Position numbers and translations under genes: made by a program. From Bactericera cockerelli (lineage: Eukaryota; Arthropoda; Insecta; Hemiptera; Triozidae): a stretch of 64,000 nt of DNA. Shown piece by piece: positions 45,611 to 58,434 of this stretch (position 1 is its first letter; each line of letters starts with the position of its first letter). The stretch spans positions 9,245,736-9,309,735 of the forward strand of contig CM044964.1 in assembly GCA_024516035.1 (NCBI GenBank), in the 5' to 3' direction. The notes under the pieces are model-generated. The model did not search any database and had not been told where the DNA came from. It saw only the letters and a list, made by a program, of their open reading frames with translations.

Positions 45611-47537
45611 AATAAACAACAACCCCAACTGTTTTCTCCATCCTTCTTATTATTGAATTATACAATTTCCACAATTTCATCTCTTAGTGGAAAAATATAC
45701 ACCCTTTTTTTGTTGTTGAAGAAATTGGTCCATTCTCTAAGCACAAAAACTTTCCAAATCGGACACGACGAGCCTCTACTTACAGTCTTACGAGTTTCTT
45801 ATTAATGGAGGATAATTGCCCCGTCTTACCGTTATGAAGACATTGAGCAAAAGAAATTAAAAATACAAAAAATCGGGCTTGAGAAACAGAGATGTTTAAC
45901 ATTTATGAATTCAGCATATTTGAAATGACTCTCATGTTTTTCCCCCACAAAAAATAAATATAAATCAACATTAATTAATCTATTGTTTAGTAGGATTCAT
46001 TCTAAATTGGCAGTAGTTTTTAGTCAAAACCAAGCATTCAGTTTATTTGACCATTTTGTGTATACATAATTATATTTTTGTCTTTCTATTTTGTAAGTAA
46101 TATTGATTTTTATTTATATGTACTTTACTATTAAATTTTCTTATTTCTCTCTTGAAAGGTTTGAATTATTAAGGATACCTCCTAGCTGGTCGAGCTAAAT
46201 AAGCTATTCTACAGATGTGCATTATTTTTAATAAATCCTCTTTTAGATTTAGTGTTTTTATCTACTTAAAAATATTTGTAGTTTTGATTTTGTGTCTTTG
46301 ACTTCAATTGGAAATTATACATTATCTTTTTTTGTTGGCAATTTTTGTCTCAAAACCTGTGTTATTTATTTCAAACCATGTATTTTGTCACTTGTTTACT
46401 AGTTAGCTCCTCAAACCACTCATTAGAGAGAGACACATCTCAAGACAATAAATTCAATCCATTAAAGAGCTTTCTGTTTGAAGCTATCAAACAAATGAAT
46501 AGGTATATCAATGTAAGAAACAAGTGTCTGGTATTCTTCCACACCCTCATTTCTCAATTGGATGGTATACAATAAATTATATTTCATGTAAATAGAGAAA
46601 CAAGATTTAATTAAATTTCCATAAAGAAGTTAAAATTTATTTACAATCATGTAACACCAACATAAAGAAGACAACATCTTAGGTACATAATAAATATTCT
46701 ATCATAGGAAATTATTTTAGAAGATGAAGCTTATTATTTAAATAACACATAAGCATATTACATTGACCAAAAATCCAACGACTTCTCTTCCATGGCAATG
46801 GTCTTAACCTGAATGTTCTCATATCTACAGATATCAGTAAAACTCTTTACATCCTGCCCATAGATTTAAGTTCTGTGTGAGTATTTTAAATGACCAAGCT
46901 AGTTTTTAACATAATAGGTGCATTCTGTTTCATAATTTGACTCAAGAAATACAAAAAAAAAAATATAAATTATTTATCATTATATCAAATTTAAGGGACC
47001 ATATTTCCATGAGGAATCTCCATAACATTTAAAACTTGGTCTATATTTTAGTTTAATACAATGTACTTTAATCAATAGATTAAAACGAAGTTTACAACAC
47101 TCCAGGACCTGCCTAGGACTTAATGAATTTTACACAGCAAACAAAAAGAGTATAATTTTTGAATATTTTCTCAGTTTTGGTATTCTTCATTTTTTCTAAC
47201 AAGAATTCAACTTCAAGTAATTAATGAAAATTTCACTTGTTAACAACATAGGTGCATAATTTAACAAAGAGCTACACCCCAAAAAAGGCTAGTAACTACT
47301 GGCTACAACTTGCAATTCATTTTTGTCTATAGAGATACATTTTTTGTGGGTTTTTCAAAGCTACTTATTTTCTTTTCCAAAACTTTTAAAAGTTACTTTC
47401 AATTTTTAAACTCACCCTTTTCCCAATAAAAATAATTCTAGTACAAGTTGTATCCTCCAAAGATATTGAAAATTGGGCAAAATTGAAGACTAGAAGTTCC
47501 AAGGGTGATTTCTATCACAAATTGACAAATGGTCTCC
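45312..47537. other. Convergent 3' spacer of SERINC and DNAJC19
   Basis: AT-rich. AATAAA on the plus strand at 46230 and 46572 could end SERINC, and TTTATT near 46637 could end DNAJC19. No other gene is seen. Confidence 0.45.
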
Positions 47538-48021
47538 CTATTTCGTCTGCTCTAACAGATCCTTGGCCTGATTGATCTTGGCGGCTATGTATGGTGATCC
47601 TCCCCTGTCTGGGTGATTAAGAGTGATGATCTTCTTGTGAGCTTCCTGTAAGTAATTGGAAACAAGACAAAACTTATAACTTTATGAATAGAAAAAAATA
47701 ACTGTATTTCTCAAAATACTCTACCTATAAATATTTTTAGTACATACAGTTGGTCTGGATTGAATCCTCTATAGAACTTACTTTAACTTTTATTCTATTG
47801 GCTGACTGAGACACCCCCAGAATCAAGCTAGCTTCTCGCTTGGTCATTTTAGATTCAAATCCACCCTTGTAGTATTTGCTGGAGGCAAAAGATTCCGCCT
47901 TGGGTAAAGACTTGAGTGCCTCGTTGAATGCTGCTGTTGCAGCGGGAGCAGCCTTGAGGACGTATCTCCCAGCAAAGCCAACTGCAGCTAAGCCCAGACC
48001 AGCCAGTATGGCAGTGGAACC
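47538..48021 (-). CDS. DNAJC19: DNAJC19/TIM14, mitochondrial import J-protein (partial 5' end)
   Basis: Minus-strand exons 48021-47782 and 47645-47538 join in frame. The first reads [20 protein letters not shown], a transmembrane segment with the GFAGRY signature, then [20 protein letters not shown] and [14 protein letters not shown]. The second reads [20 protein letters not shown] and [15 protein letters not shown] with a TAG stop. The HPD tripeptide that stimulates Hsp70 ATPase is intact. TIM14 is anchored in the inner mitochondrial membrane with a matrix-facing J domain and activates mtHsp70 in the PAM import motor. About 115 codons are accounted for, the normal length of the family. Only a very short start exon is missing; I could not place it in 48022-49300. 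The gene is convergent with SERINC. Confidence 0.9.
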
Positions 48022-49606
48022 CTGGAAATGGAAGCATTTAAATATTAATTCCAGAATCAATTGAACAATGACCAACCACATTAGTGCAGTGACATGTGTT
48101 AGTGTTTCATGGTGGTATTTTGGAGCCCTGAGATTTATTATAATTTTAAGTACAGTCAAACCTGGATATAAGAGATTAATTTCTGGGTCGAATTTACCTC
48201 TTTATTTGGTAAAATAAACCATGTATTCTTAAAAAAGAAACATGGATATAAGGGGAAAAAATCTAGTCCCTTGAGTTCTCTTGTATCCAGATTTAACTGT
48301 CTAGAGTGTCTGGCCTGTTTTGATCAGGTATCACATATGAATATCTTAAAAACCAAGCTGTAAGGGTTTGTGAAATTGGGGTAGAAATGAAAAGATTCAA
48401 TTTATACTGTCCTCATTCAGGTAGCTGAAAATACTTGTAACCAAATTTCTGTCAGCTCTGAATATTAAATCAAACCCATTTTGTGTGGATACATTTTCTT
48501 TAAAAAGGGCTTTAACTGTGTGGTATTAATTTTTGTATGCTAAAGGCAAAAGTACAGAGATTTCACAAGATTGCTACTTATGTCAGATGATGAAATATCT
48601 TGAAGGTGGATAATTTTAATTTATTGAAAACAACCAATCCAAAATAATATTCACATGTGATAAAAGTTGAAACATACCATTATTTACACTCCTCTAGAGT
48701 TTTTCAGAGCTCAGTACTGCAGTATTTCACTACTGACCATACAAACACAGAAAAGACAACTTTATTATGAGAAAATTCTTCCTTATCAGTCTTATCACAG
48801 TGCCAAATTTAAAATTATATTAACCAACTTTTCAATTTTGAATTTGAAATTTAGTGCGCAAATTTCATAATGTGAAGATAGCACACTACTTAGGTTATCA
48901 GTTGAAAGATCCACGACACTGTGAAGATAGCTCATATTTTTAGCTGGTTGAAAAATCTAAATCTAGGGGTTCTTAAAATTGGTAAATCGATTTCATTTTA
49001 TGTTGTTAATCGTACTGTGATTAAATTTGTCTTTTATAAATAAAAAATTGTCGGTAGTAGGTAGCAGCTACCTTAATCTTCGTGCGCCTTTGTGATTGAA
49101 CTACTTCTAAACGTCTGGACTTACTGTTGAGAAAAAAAAAATCAGTTTGTTGGTAAGCGTTATGCCCATGCCTTACTTTGATGGCGAAATAGGAAATAGA
49201 TACTCACAGGAAATTATGTAATTGCGGGATACAGTAAAACAATTAAATTAGAAATTGAGTCATTAATGACTAAAAATCACCTTATTGAATGATTTCCATT
49301 TCTGGAACTCGAACGAGCAACCTCCAGATTACAAGTCCGCCATGATCGAGTTACTCAGTACCGAGACTTGAGGTCGGTTATCGGTACTTACGACAGTAAC
49401 AAAGGAATTATTAAAACGTTAAGTAGGAACTGTAGTAGGAGTTCATCTTCAGAGTGGGTGAAGGAATCTCCTTTGAATTTCAGGACATTCATGACTTCCT
49501 ATAGACCTCCATGGAGGTCTTGCCTCACGCATTTAATCTTTGACTTCTCCCGAACAAAAGAGGAAAAATATGCGTTGTTGCTTAACCGGAGATAGTAATA
49601 ATAAGA
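48022..49606. other. Upstream of DNAJC19
   Basis: AT-rich, with an old minus-strand SINE C fragment near 49310-49380. The DNAJC19 start exon is expected here but was not recognised. Confidence 0.4.
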
Positions 49607-49802
49607 GCCGACCTCCATGGCTCAGTGGTCAAGAGCATTGGTTCCTGACCCGGAGGTTGCGGGTTCGAATCCCGGCCGGAGCGGAAAATTCTGACCAAGA
49701 TTTGCCCTTTCCAGAATGGCATAGATGTAAAGGTAAAGTGCTCTGAAGTAATGAGAATGCGGTTCCGGGGCACACCTACCATAAAAATAATAATAATAAT
49801 AA
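49607..49802 (+). mobile_element. tRNA-derived SINE, family A
   Basis: The head GACCTCCATGGCTCAGTGG has B-box GGTTCGAATCCC, body TTCTGACCAAGATTTGCCC and an (ATA)n tail. Other copies are at 50567-50735 (plus), 37575-37734 (minus) and 52227-52420 (minus). Confidence 0.75.
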
Positions 49803-50839
49803 GGCTGGTAATTATTAAGTAGGTAACCACAAACATTCATAATATGTAGACACTTATTAAATTGCCTGAATTAAGGGCCGAATAAAACAGGGTTGAATTC
49901 GAATCCTACCCAATGGCATATATTTTGCTTTCAGATTAACGGGCAAAGCCGTAATCACCAAAAAGAGGTTAACTCAGTCGTCCCAAACTCTTTCAAACAA
50001 CTTCTAATATATTTTTTTAAAGAAATTTCAATAAATACTTATATTTTTGCTACATACCTACCTACAATTTTTTATGACTAATCCAGAAAAGGCAAATTTT
50101 AATTTCTATGACTTAACAGGAGCAGGTGGGTATGAGTGTATGACTCAAATCTTGGCTTGTCAAACATGGATAACACAAAGACACTCACAATTATGACTTC
50201 AATTGACACGAAGGTCAGAGATGACTGTTTCCTATTCCTGCGTGTGTTATATCTCCGAAACAACATCTCATCAGAATTACGTGTAAGCAACTGGAGCTAG
50301 TGTCGTGGGGGAGGCGTGGGTTCGAATCCCAGCGGGTCCAGAATTTTTCAACTCTGGATTTTTGGATTTACTTCCGATAAATTTCTAATATTAGAAATCG
50401 GAAGTGTTGTGTTCTTTTTTATATAAAAAATATTTTTTTGCTCTGATTTCAATTTTTTTAGTATTTTTTCCTTTTCCGGTATGTATGGGCCCAATTATTA
50501 TAAAATAGGAATACAACAAAGTTAAGCTAGACCGTTCCTCTATTTGAACTAAAGTGGGCTGGGATGAGCCGACCTCCGTGGCTCAGTGGTTAAGTGCATT
50601 GGTTACTGACCCGGAGTTTGCGGGTTCCATTCCCAACCGGAACGGAAAATTCTGACTGAGTTCTTCCGTTTCCGGAAAGTGCCCTGAAGTAACGCGAAAG
50701 CGGTTCCGTGGCAAAATTACCATAAAAAAGCGGGCTGTGGTTGGTTGAAACTCCGACTTGAGGGATAATCCTATTGAGGACTGAGATAATCCTATTTTTT
50801 TCATGATTCAGCCCTAAGTGTTACAATGTGTTTTGAGGG

Positions 50840-51140
50840 CAATATCCCCGCCCCCGCTGCATCTCTGGAAACGTCCTGAGGGCCAAAAAGAAGAATCATC
50901 TGTCCCTCTCTCTATGAGGCCCTGATTGGTCCTGCTGTCTTTTATCATCACAATAGTCTTTCCTTTCCTTCTATCACAGGTTGAATTAGTTGCCTCTCTC
51001 TCTTTGGACTTTTGATCTCTCTGTCTCTCTCTCTCTCTTTATTGTCTCTTTATCACTCTATCTCACACAAGTTATTTTCTCTCTCTATCCCTCCTGCTGT
51101 CCTATGATTGTAATAATTTGGACAATTTAGTCTCTCGCTC
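50840..51140. other. Pyrimidine-rich tract
   Basis: Repeated TCTCTCTCT and CCTTTCC runs on the plus strand with no coding similarity. Confidence 0.5.
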
Positions 51141-51659
51141 TCGTGCTTAATTTAGTCACTGTCCGTGTAGTGTTGGGTCCAATAGTTGTAGACAGCTTCG
51201 TTATCCCTGTGGGGATCTTTCATTTGTCATACACGATATTATTATTTTGTTCTGTTTTTAAAATATTATGTTTATTTTTCTCTCTAAAAAGTATTCATAT
51301 TAAATGTGTTTCCACCTGTAAAGTGTAGAAACTATTGCAATAGACTTTTTTTCACTTTTTCTTGTGTAAAAAAATCTCGCGAAAACCTTCTGTGGTAAAA
51401 AAAAACCCTCATTCTCAAACACAATATTCTGGTTAAACAATACTTTCTATACCTTTACAGGAAAATAGAAAGTAAAAAATATTTACTTTTTCTGGTGAAT
51501 TCAGACGTATAGAAAATGATACCTTTATGAAAGTTTTTGTGCGTAAAATCTTTAATGAGTTCTAAAAGTTCCTTTTTCTCGTAATTCTTAGTATTTATCT
51601 TAATAATATTAATACTCTTTCTCAATATTTACTTAAAATATAACACAATTCACAATACA

Positions 51660-51796
51660 ACCGATCTCAGTAGCTTGATTGATAAGGAGGCGGACTTGTA
51701 ACCTGAAGGTCGGTGGATCAAGTCCCGGTATCAGCGTAGATTTAGTAAATCGAGTTTGAGTAGTTGTGACATCACGAAAGTGATTAACACAAATTA
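51660..51796 (+). mobile_element. tRNA-derived SINE, family C
   Basis: Diverged copy with head CGATCTCAGTAGCTTGATTG and the ATCACGAAAGTGATTAACAC end. Confidence 0.65.
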
Positions 51797-52009
51797 ATAT
51801 GAAAATATTCATTCTCAATGTTATTAGATAACACAATACAACAGTTCCTTTTTTGAACCCAACGTCTCTTTAGCATCGGAGTTCATGAGAGAGCTGGGGT
51901 TTTAACCTCCATTGGCTGGAAAAAGACATAACCAGCTACCCTCACTACATTCACCCAGCCGAGGTTGGGCTGGAATTAACAGCGTCACGAGGGTTCGAAT
52001 TTATTATTA

Positions 52010-52190
52010 TTATTATTATAGTATGCTCTATTAGGTAAGACAAAAATATATACAGTAAAATACAATGAAATTATAAAGAAAAAATAAATAGATTGAACAA
52101 AGAAACAAGAACAAAAAAGTGAATGAAGCTAATGTCTTAATACCTAAAGGGCGGGGTTATTGCCTGTGGCAATCGCTTCCACCCAACCCT
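52010..52190 (-). mobile_element. LINE 3' end, minus strand
   Basis: A TTA-rich tail at 52002-52018 leads to CTCTATTAGGTAAGAC and ends with GGGCGGGGTTATTGCC and the GGCAAT arm. It is the same family as the copies at 27.9, 54.9 and 60.6 kb. Confidence 0.5.
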
Positions 52191-52226
52191 TGGAGTGGAA
52201 GAGATTGTAAGAATTTGAGTTGTCAC

Positions 52227-52420
52227 TTTTTTTTTAGTTTTTAAAAAGGCAAGTGTGCCCCGGAACCGCTTTCGCATTACTTCAGGGCACTTTACCTCTA
52301 CATCCATTCCATTCCAGAAACGGAAAATTTCGGTCAGAAATTTCCGCTCCGGCCGGGATTCGAGCCCGCAACCTCCGTGTCAGTAACCAATGCTCTTAAC
52401 CACTGAGCCACGGAGGTCGG
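52227..52420 (-). mobile_element. tRNA-derived SINE, family A, minus copy
   Basis: It ends AACCACTGAGCCACGGAGGTC with the inverted B-box GGGATTCGAGCCC, and its body matches 49607-49802. Confidence 0.7.
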
Positions 52421-52609
52421 AATGAGTTGTCACCTACCAAATCCTAACATCACTGGTCGTTTCTTATGTTCAGTGATGACTGATGAATCTGATGATACAA
52501 GAACCGGCAAAATTAACGAGCCATTAACGTTGGTTATCATCATAATATATCAAAAGTGTAAGGGAAAACTTTTCACCCTATAAAATATGGTTAGTGCGAA
52601 ATCAAGTTC

Positions 52610-52818
52610 CGGATTTGCCAGCGTCGATGGTGCGTTGAATGCACCGGTTCTCATAGGTTCACCGAAGTTAAGCAACGTCCAGCGAGGTGAAGACTTTGTG
52701 ATGCTGGCACTCCGGCCCAATCCAGGCTAGGTGAGGTCAATGTAGGTAGCAGGTTTGTGAGTTTTCTGCGAATAGAGGGTAACACCCCCGTCTCGAGATG
52801 ACCTAGCTGTTAAACCCA
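52610..52818 (+). mobile_element. SINE family H, plus copy
   Basis: Starts GATTTGCCAGCGTCGATGG and ends CTGTTAAACCCAAG with an A tail. It is the reverse orientation of the 23.5-kb copy. Confidence 0.65.
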
Positions 52819-54159
52819 AGAAAAAAAAAAGTTCTGGATTTAAATTTTCCCCTATGCAAAAAGGCTTTATGGAAGTTTTTTTCAAGTATTTCCCAGGACA
52901 GCTCAGGTGCAGAATTGCCATAAATATAATTTAGGTAATAATATAATTATAATTACCTATATAGATGAAACAATATTTTTTGTTTTAGGTACCTACTTAT
53001 AATAAGTACATAGGTACCTACTCTGCCGGTAGTTAGGTATATTTATCCATAGGTAGATTAGCTACGCTTACAATTTTATCGCAATGTAATTCTGTATACT
53101 TTTATCGGATGCCAAATCAATTGAGCGGATAGCGGGCGTTATTTCTATTAACGCGTTGCAACAGTAGATAAAATAAAATGTACCTAATGTGATACACATC
53201 CTATTATCCTTATTGAACAATATTGCTGCAATAGTAGGTACCATATAAATGAAAATCAGAAACACTAACCAGTATGAAACACGTCATGAGATGAGCGACT
53301 GTATAGACGATGAAAATAACAGAGTAAGATTGATGAAGTTAAGCAACGTCCAGCGTGGTTCTGAATTCGTGGGTGACGACTGAAATTTGAACCCTCGTGA
53401 TGATATCTCTTCCCGTCCCAACAAAGGTTGGTTGAGCTTCATTTTTACTTTTACAGTAGCTGTTTTTTACTTTCTACTTCCTATAAGATATAGAAAGTAT
53501 CGTTTTCGGTAGGTTTTTTTTTTTGTTTCTAGCAAATCGAGAATAAAATCTGCGTATAACCTACATAACAAAGTGGTAAAGTGACGTTAAACCAAAAAGC
53601 TAATGCCACAAGATATCTACCTAATTTAAAGTTGATTAAAAAACCTTATCTTTTCTCATTTCTTTTTGTAGGTAATATTAGTGTAATTATTAGTAAAGGT
53701 GGTTGTAGAGAAACTGTGTAAATTACAACCTAGCATTGATAAGATACATTCAACAAATGAAATTATTTAAATTTGAACATTAAAGACATCAAAATACTTA
53801 TTGTGTTAGTCATTTTTGTAACTACGTTTAATTTCAGTCTATCAAAGACATGTTTATGAATTCTAACAACCAAAAACAGTGAGAAATTAAATACAAAAGT
53901 ATGAATCTAATTAATGAAATATACTGACAAGCCCAGCGCTTTTTTTTTTTTTATCTGGAATGGGCTTTTGAAAAACCTGTAAAGCTCTAGGCAGGAGTCC
54001 AGATTCCAACGGAAGAAAACTAATAACCTCTATAACTGGACGAAAATGAACGGTTGAGGACCTCAAAAAATATACAGCCTAAACGAACGTCTCAAGACCA
54101 GAAAGGAACAACCTTACAGAAAGCAAAAACATAAAACAACGCAGAATTACTAAAAGACC
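52819..54159. other. AT-rich spacer upstream of the lipocalin-like gene
   Basis: Contains ACCTACTTATAAT-type repeats near 52985-53045, a SINE H fragment near 53330-53460 and a T-run at 53941. No gene is seen. Confidence 0.4.
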
Positions 54160-54567
54160 TCAAAAAAGAACAAAACAATTAAATTACATCAGAATCACAA
54201 AAAAAACTTGGGAAAAAAATCTCTAGAAGACTACACAATATTAGTGAGGATCACAAAAACCCATAACAAGACCACGAAATCAGTCAGTCCACAGATAATT
54301 AAAGATACAAAAAATACCATTCAAAACCACAAAAAAGTACTCAGGACTACAAGAAAATAAACGCACAATAGATCTACAAAAAGAAAATAGAACCAACTAA
54401 ATTCTCTCCTAGACCACAAAGAACAACTCAGTGTCACAAAAATACCACTCAAAACCACAAGTAACACACCAGCACCACAAAACAACATTCAAAACCACAA
54501 AAAAAAAACACGCCAATACCACAAAAACACCATTCAAAACCACAAAGTAACACACCAGCAACTCAAA
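54160..54567 (+). repeat. ACCACAAAA-rich repeat just before the lipocalin ATG
   Basis: The top strand is almost free of G and T, with AAAACCACAAA, AACACCATTCAAAACCAC and AGTAACACACCAGC recurring at roughly 45-50 bp. The last unit runs into the start codon at 54568. Confidence 0.6.
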
Positions 54568-57500
54568 ATGTCCCCCTGTCTGACTTACCTCGTGCTTCTC
54601 CTCCTAGTGTGGGGGTGTTCCTCCGACCCTATCCCCTCCCCCCACTCAGGGGGGATCCACCCCACTCCTCCCACCCCCGGCTCAGGTCCAGAGGAGGAGT
54701 CTCCCTATGATGAGGAGATCAGCTACAACGCCGCCAAGAAGTACAATGGCACCTGGTGCCCCGCTATGACACCTCAGAGGTCCCTGGACATCGATCAGGT
54801 GAGGGGTTTCATTGATAAATAATGTCTGGCCCTCGTTCACATAACCCAAGGGTTGGGTGGAAGAGATTGCCACAGGCAATAACCCCGCCCTTTAGGTGGG
54901 ACATTTTTTTTTTTTTTTTTTTTTTTTCAAACGCATCATTTATGATGCAATTACATGAAAATTTACATAGGGGAAAAATAATTTAAATATATATCTATGT
55001 TTAAAAAATAATATAAAAGTAATAAAAAATTAATAATATTAATGATCAGTAATCGTGCTGGGGGTGCTACTCTTTGTATATTGTATGTACAGTATTAATA
55101 TATGTCAGTCTATTTATCCCTATATCTAGTTCTTGTGCAAATGTGTTGTATAGGCTAAGAATGCGTGAGACCGTTGAGTGAGAGTAGACAGTTTTATCTA
55201 AAGGATTTAGGTGGAAAAGATTTTTTCTCTGCTTGTTGATCTTAGATGTATTTGTGGGACATTATAGGCTATGCCTTCTCTAGCTTTTGGACAGTGCACT
55301 AGCCCATTACACAGGTCGTATACAAGTAATAGGGCATTTATATCCCGTCGGTTTTTTAGGGAGTGAAGTTGAAGCTGCTCGCAAATGAGTGAAGCAGAGA
55401 TATTGTTAGGGAAGGTTGGGTAAAACCCATGAAACTTTCTAAATAGGTACCTAACAAATTTGGATTGTACGTTTTCTATGAGTTTTACGTTTTTAATATT
55501 TTGTGGATTCCAGATAGCTGAGGCGTATTCCAATTTACTTCTTACTATAGAACTGTAGAGTAGTATAATACTGTTTGTCTCTTTAAAATATTTACACTGT
55601 CTTTGTAGTAACCCCAGCATTCTTAAAGCATCTTTTGTGATGTTGCTTATGTGGAGATCAAATTTTAAGTTACTTTGAAATGTTACTCCAAGATCTTTTT
55701 TCTGTGTTACTCTCTTTAGGTTATACTCTTGGATTTTATAATGGTGGTTTATTATATTGGTACTTCTGGTATATGTCATTGTTTCACATTTTTCGTTATG
55801 GAGAGTTAATTTTTGTGTATTTAGCCAGTTTACCACAGAATCAAGATCTTTTTGCAACATTGTACAGTCATCAGTGTTTTTGATTTTTTTGAATAACTTA
55901 AAATCGTCTGCATATAATAAATATGACGAGTTACGGATAACGCTTCCTATATCATTAATTACCATGATGAACAGCAAACAGCTTAGCTTTGAGCCTTGGG
56001 GTACCGAGGATCTAGGTTCATAGGTAAAAGAATAAAACTTATCGCCCCGTTCATTTTTGTATACTACTTGCTGTTTGCGATTTTTGAGAAATAATGCAAA
56101 AAAAATTAAAATATTCTTTGAAAAACCAAATTTGTACATTTCCTTAAGTAGTACGTCATGGTTGATTTTATCGTAACATTATTGTTATTTTCTTTTTTAC
56201 TTATTTATTTTGTCATTTGTTTGTTTTTTTCTTAATTTTATACTGTTACCATTGTACTCTGTCCTCCTAATAAAACATACTATAATAATAATAACACTCT
56301 CCACTCTTAAAATAACCGGATCTCCGTTTCAACCGTCACACAACGATGTGGGGATCATAAGAGTGCGAGTGCTTTCTGGAACAGGGGCCTGGTTCTTGTT
56401 TAAGAAAGCTCTTTCACTCTTATAATCCCGAACCCCTTTTTAACCACCACACAACGCAATCTGTAAATTTGAACGAAACAACAAATCAGGGTGCGTTGTG
56501 TGAAATAACCAATCAGAGTTGAAAGGGAGAATAGGGAATTATGAGTGTGAGGGAGGTTTATGGAATGAGATCCTGGTCACTTTTATTATTAATAATAATA
56601 ATATTTAAATATTAACTACCACAATTTCCATCACTCAACACAGTGGTCGAGGCGTACGTCGGGTTCGAAAAAAAATATATAAATTAAGAAATGAAATGAA
56701 CATAACATTAATAACATATACCTATGTTTGTAAACCAGGGCGAAGTTAATACCTTTGATGTTCTTTACTACTTACTTAGGGCCAAATTATGAAAAAGTAT
56801 TAAAGTTAAGATATGCCAGACACGCCCTCAAGTCAGAGTTTCAACCAATCAGAGTTCATTATAGCCCGATTTGAGGGATAGTCTGGCTTATCTTAAATTT
56901 AATCCTGTTTTATAATTCGACCTTCAACTCCAATTTCACTTCCGATAAATTTCTAATATTAGAAATCAGAAGTATTTTTTAGCGAAAAACCGACCTCAGT
57001 AGCTTGATCGATAAGGCAGCGGACTTGTAACTTGGAGGTGCGGTGGTTCAAGTCCCGGTTTCAGCGTAGATTTAGCAAAGCGAGTTTGAGTAGTTGTGAT
57101 AATATCACGAAAGTGATTAACAAAATATGATAACTTAACTTAATTCGACCTTCAACTCCAATTTCAAGTCCGATAAATTTCTAATATTAGAAATCAGAAG
57201 TATACAAAATAATACACAACCACCTGTATCAAAGAACATAAGAAGAAGAAAAAAGAAAAATAAAGAAGAAGAAAAAAAAAGGAAGAAGAAAAAAAATGTA
57301 GGTATACTGTGTCGTTTAGGCAAGTGCACATGTGGCACCAGTTATAAAGTATTTTTTTAATAAATATTTTTACGTCCTCTCTCTAAGCGAATTTCACCCC
57401 AAATTTTCTTTCCACCTTTCCCCTCCGCCAGCTCATGGGCATCTGGCACGTGGTCGAAATCATCCTCCACCGCGAGAACTCCAAGGTGAACAAGCCGCCC

Positions 57501-57684
57501 AAGTATCCGCCCATCCAGGTGGTCGAAGGCTGTCCCACCATCCATCTCAACCGCAACCCCATCCAGAAGGACGTCCTGTCCCTCCTGTGGAACGAAGACG
57601 CCGGCTTTCTCGAGTACCGGTTCCAAATGACGCACCTGGAAGATCTGGGTCCCGGCTACTGGGTCTCCTATGGGCCCCAAAATG
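54568..57684 (+). CDS. Secreted lipocalin-like protein, first two exons (3' end not found)
   Basis: Exon 1 (54568-54798) starts MSPCLTYLVLLLLVWGCSSD, a clear signal peptide. A Pro/Ser-rich stretch and DEEISYNAAKKYNGTWCPAM follow, ending DIDQ at a GTGAGG donor. Exon 2 (57432-57684) continues in frame as LMGIWHVVEIILHREN. Its Gly-X-Trp fits the first conserved motif of lipocalins. It goes on through GCPTIHLNRNPIQ to EYRFQMTHLEDLGPGYWVSY and GPQNG. The donor at 57685 (GTACGT) is preferred; a second candidate is GTAAGG at 57706. Lipocalins are secreted beta-barrel carriers of small hydrophobic ligands; the ligand here is unknown. No further exon was recognised before 64000, so the gene either continues outside the window or is broken. 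The intron holds LINE and SINE insertions. Confidence 0.6.
54846..56275 (+). mobile_element. LINE 3' UTR fragment interrupted by a second LINE
   Basis: The left part (54846-54903) has the hairpin ATTGCC-ACA-GGCAAT followed by AACCCCGCCCTTTAG. The right part (56175-56275) continues with TTATTGTTATTTTC and ends CCTCCTAATAAA. The same order without interruption occurs in reverse orientation at 27660-27960. The element at 54904-56174 therefore inserted into this one, apparently duplicating ACAT. Confidence 0.65.
54904..56174 (-). mobile_element. Non-LTR retrotransposon, 5'-truncated, with reverse transcriptase fragment
   Basis: The minus-strand frame at 56139-55207 encodes the C-terminal half of a LINE reverse transcriptase. 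It shows SSVPQGSKLSCLLFIMVIND, then SYLLYADDFKLFKKI with the catalytic YADD, WLNTQKLTLHNEKCE, and KDLGVTFQSNLKFDLHI with a C-terminal thumb. The order is that of the jockey/CR1-like group. A T-run at 54904-54927 on the plus strand is the poly-A tail of the minus-strand element. The 5' end breaks off near 56174, inside KINHDVLLKEM. The element lies inside another LINE 3' UTR, which resumes at about 56175. Confidence 0.8.
56989..57135 (+). mobile_element. tRNA-derived SINE, family C, in the lipocalin intron
   Basis: Full-length copy flanked by two ~60-bp direct repeats (56914-56975 and 57143-57203). Confidence 0.7.
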
Positions 57685-58434
57685 GTACGTGGTACTGGTC
57701 TGGTAAGGTTCCCCTATTTTACGTCTTTTTTTCGAGATTTTTTGAGCGGCGCTTGTTGCAGTCCTGCTGGGAATCGTGTTCTGTGAGTAGAGACTAACAT
57801 TTTTTTTTTCGCACTCTTTTACTTCTTTATTTTCAGTAAAGTAAATGTCTCTTTCTTTGCATAGGGCGTTCTTTACATCTCGGACGAGGTATTTGACAAT
57901 TGTATTTTTTTCTAGGTCACAAATAGCCATATCTTTTATCTTTTATAATCTAAGAGTATGTTGTAGTACATAGTAGAAAAATCAACCTCACTAACTCAAT
58001 GATGAAGGCAGAGGACAGAGGACGACTTCTTAGGGCCAAATTTTTTCAACCAATCATCTCTCAAATTATCACGAGTTTATCCCGCACTTTATCCCACGAC
58101 ACCTATGATCAGTTTTCATGTAACTACTTACCTCTTTATGTAGGTATGTATGTCGGCTCTGAAACAACCTCTCGACAAAATTACCTATTAAACCACGCAT
58201 CATGTATGGAACACATGTTTGCTAGGAGAATCCTAACTAACGATTCGTCAAGACCTAAAAGAAAAAGACGAATTTAATGGACATTATACATTATCTCGAG
58301 AACAAGACGCGGTTAATGAGTGTGTGCTCTGTGTCTGCTCACTACTCAGTGTTAGCCAGTGGGTGCTCACAAATTGACTTATTTCATAGAGAAACGTCTC
58401 GAAGATGTTTTTGTTTGTCATGTCATGTATGTCC

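Noticed and set aside
57760..57786. Micro-exon of the lipocalin-like gene (TTGCAG ... GTGAGT)
   Set aside because: About 20 nt with no recognisable residues; AG and GT alone are too weak.
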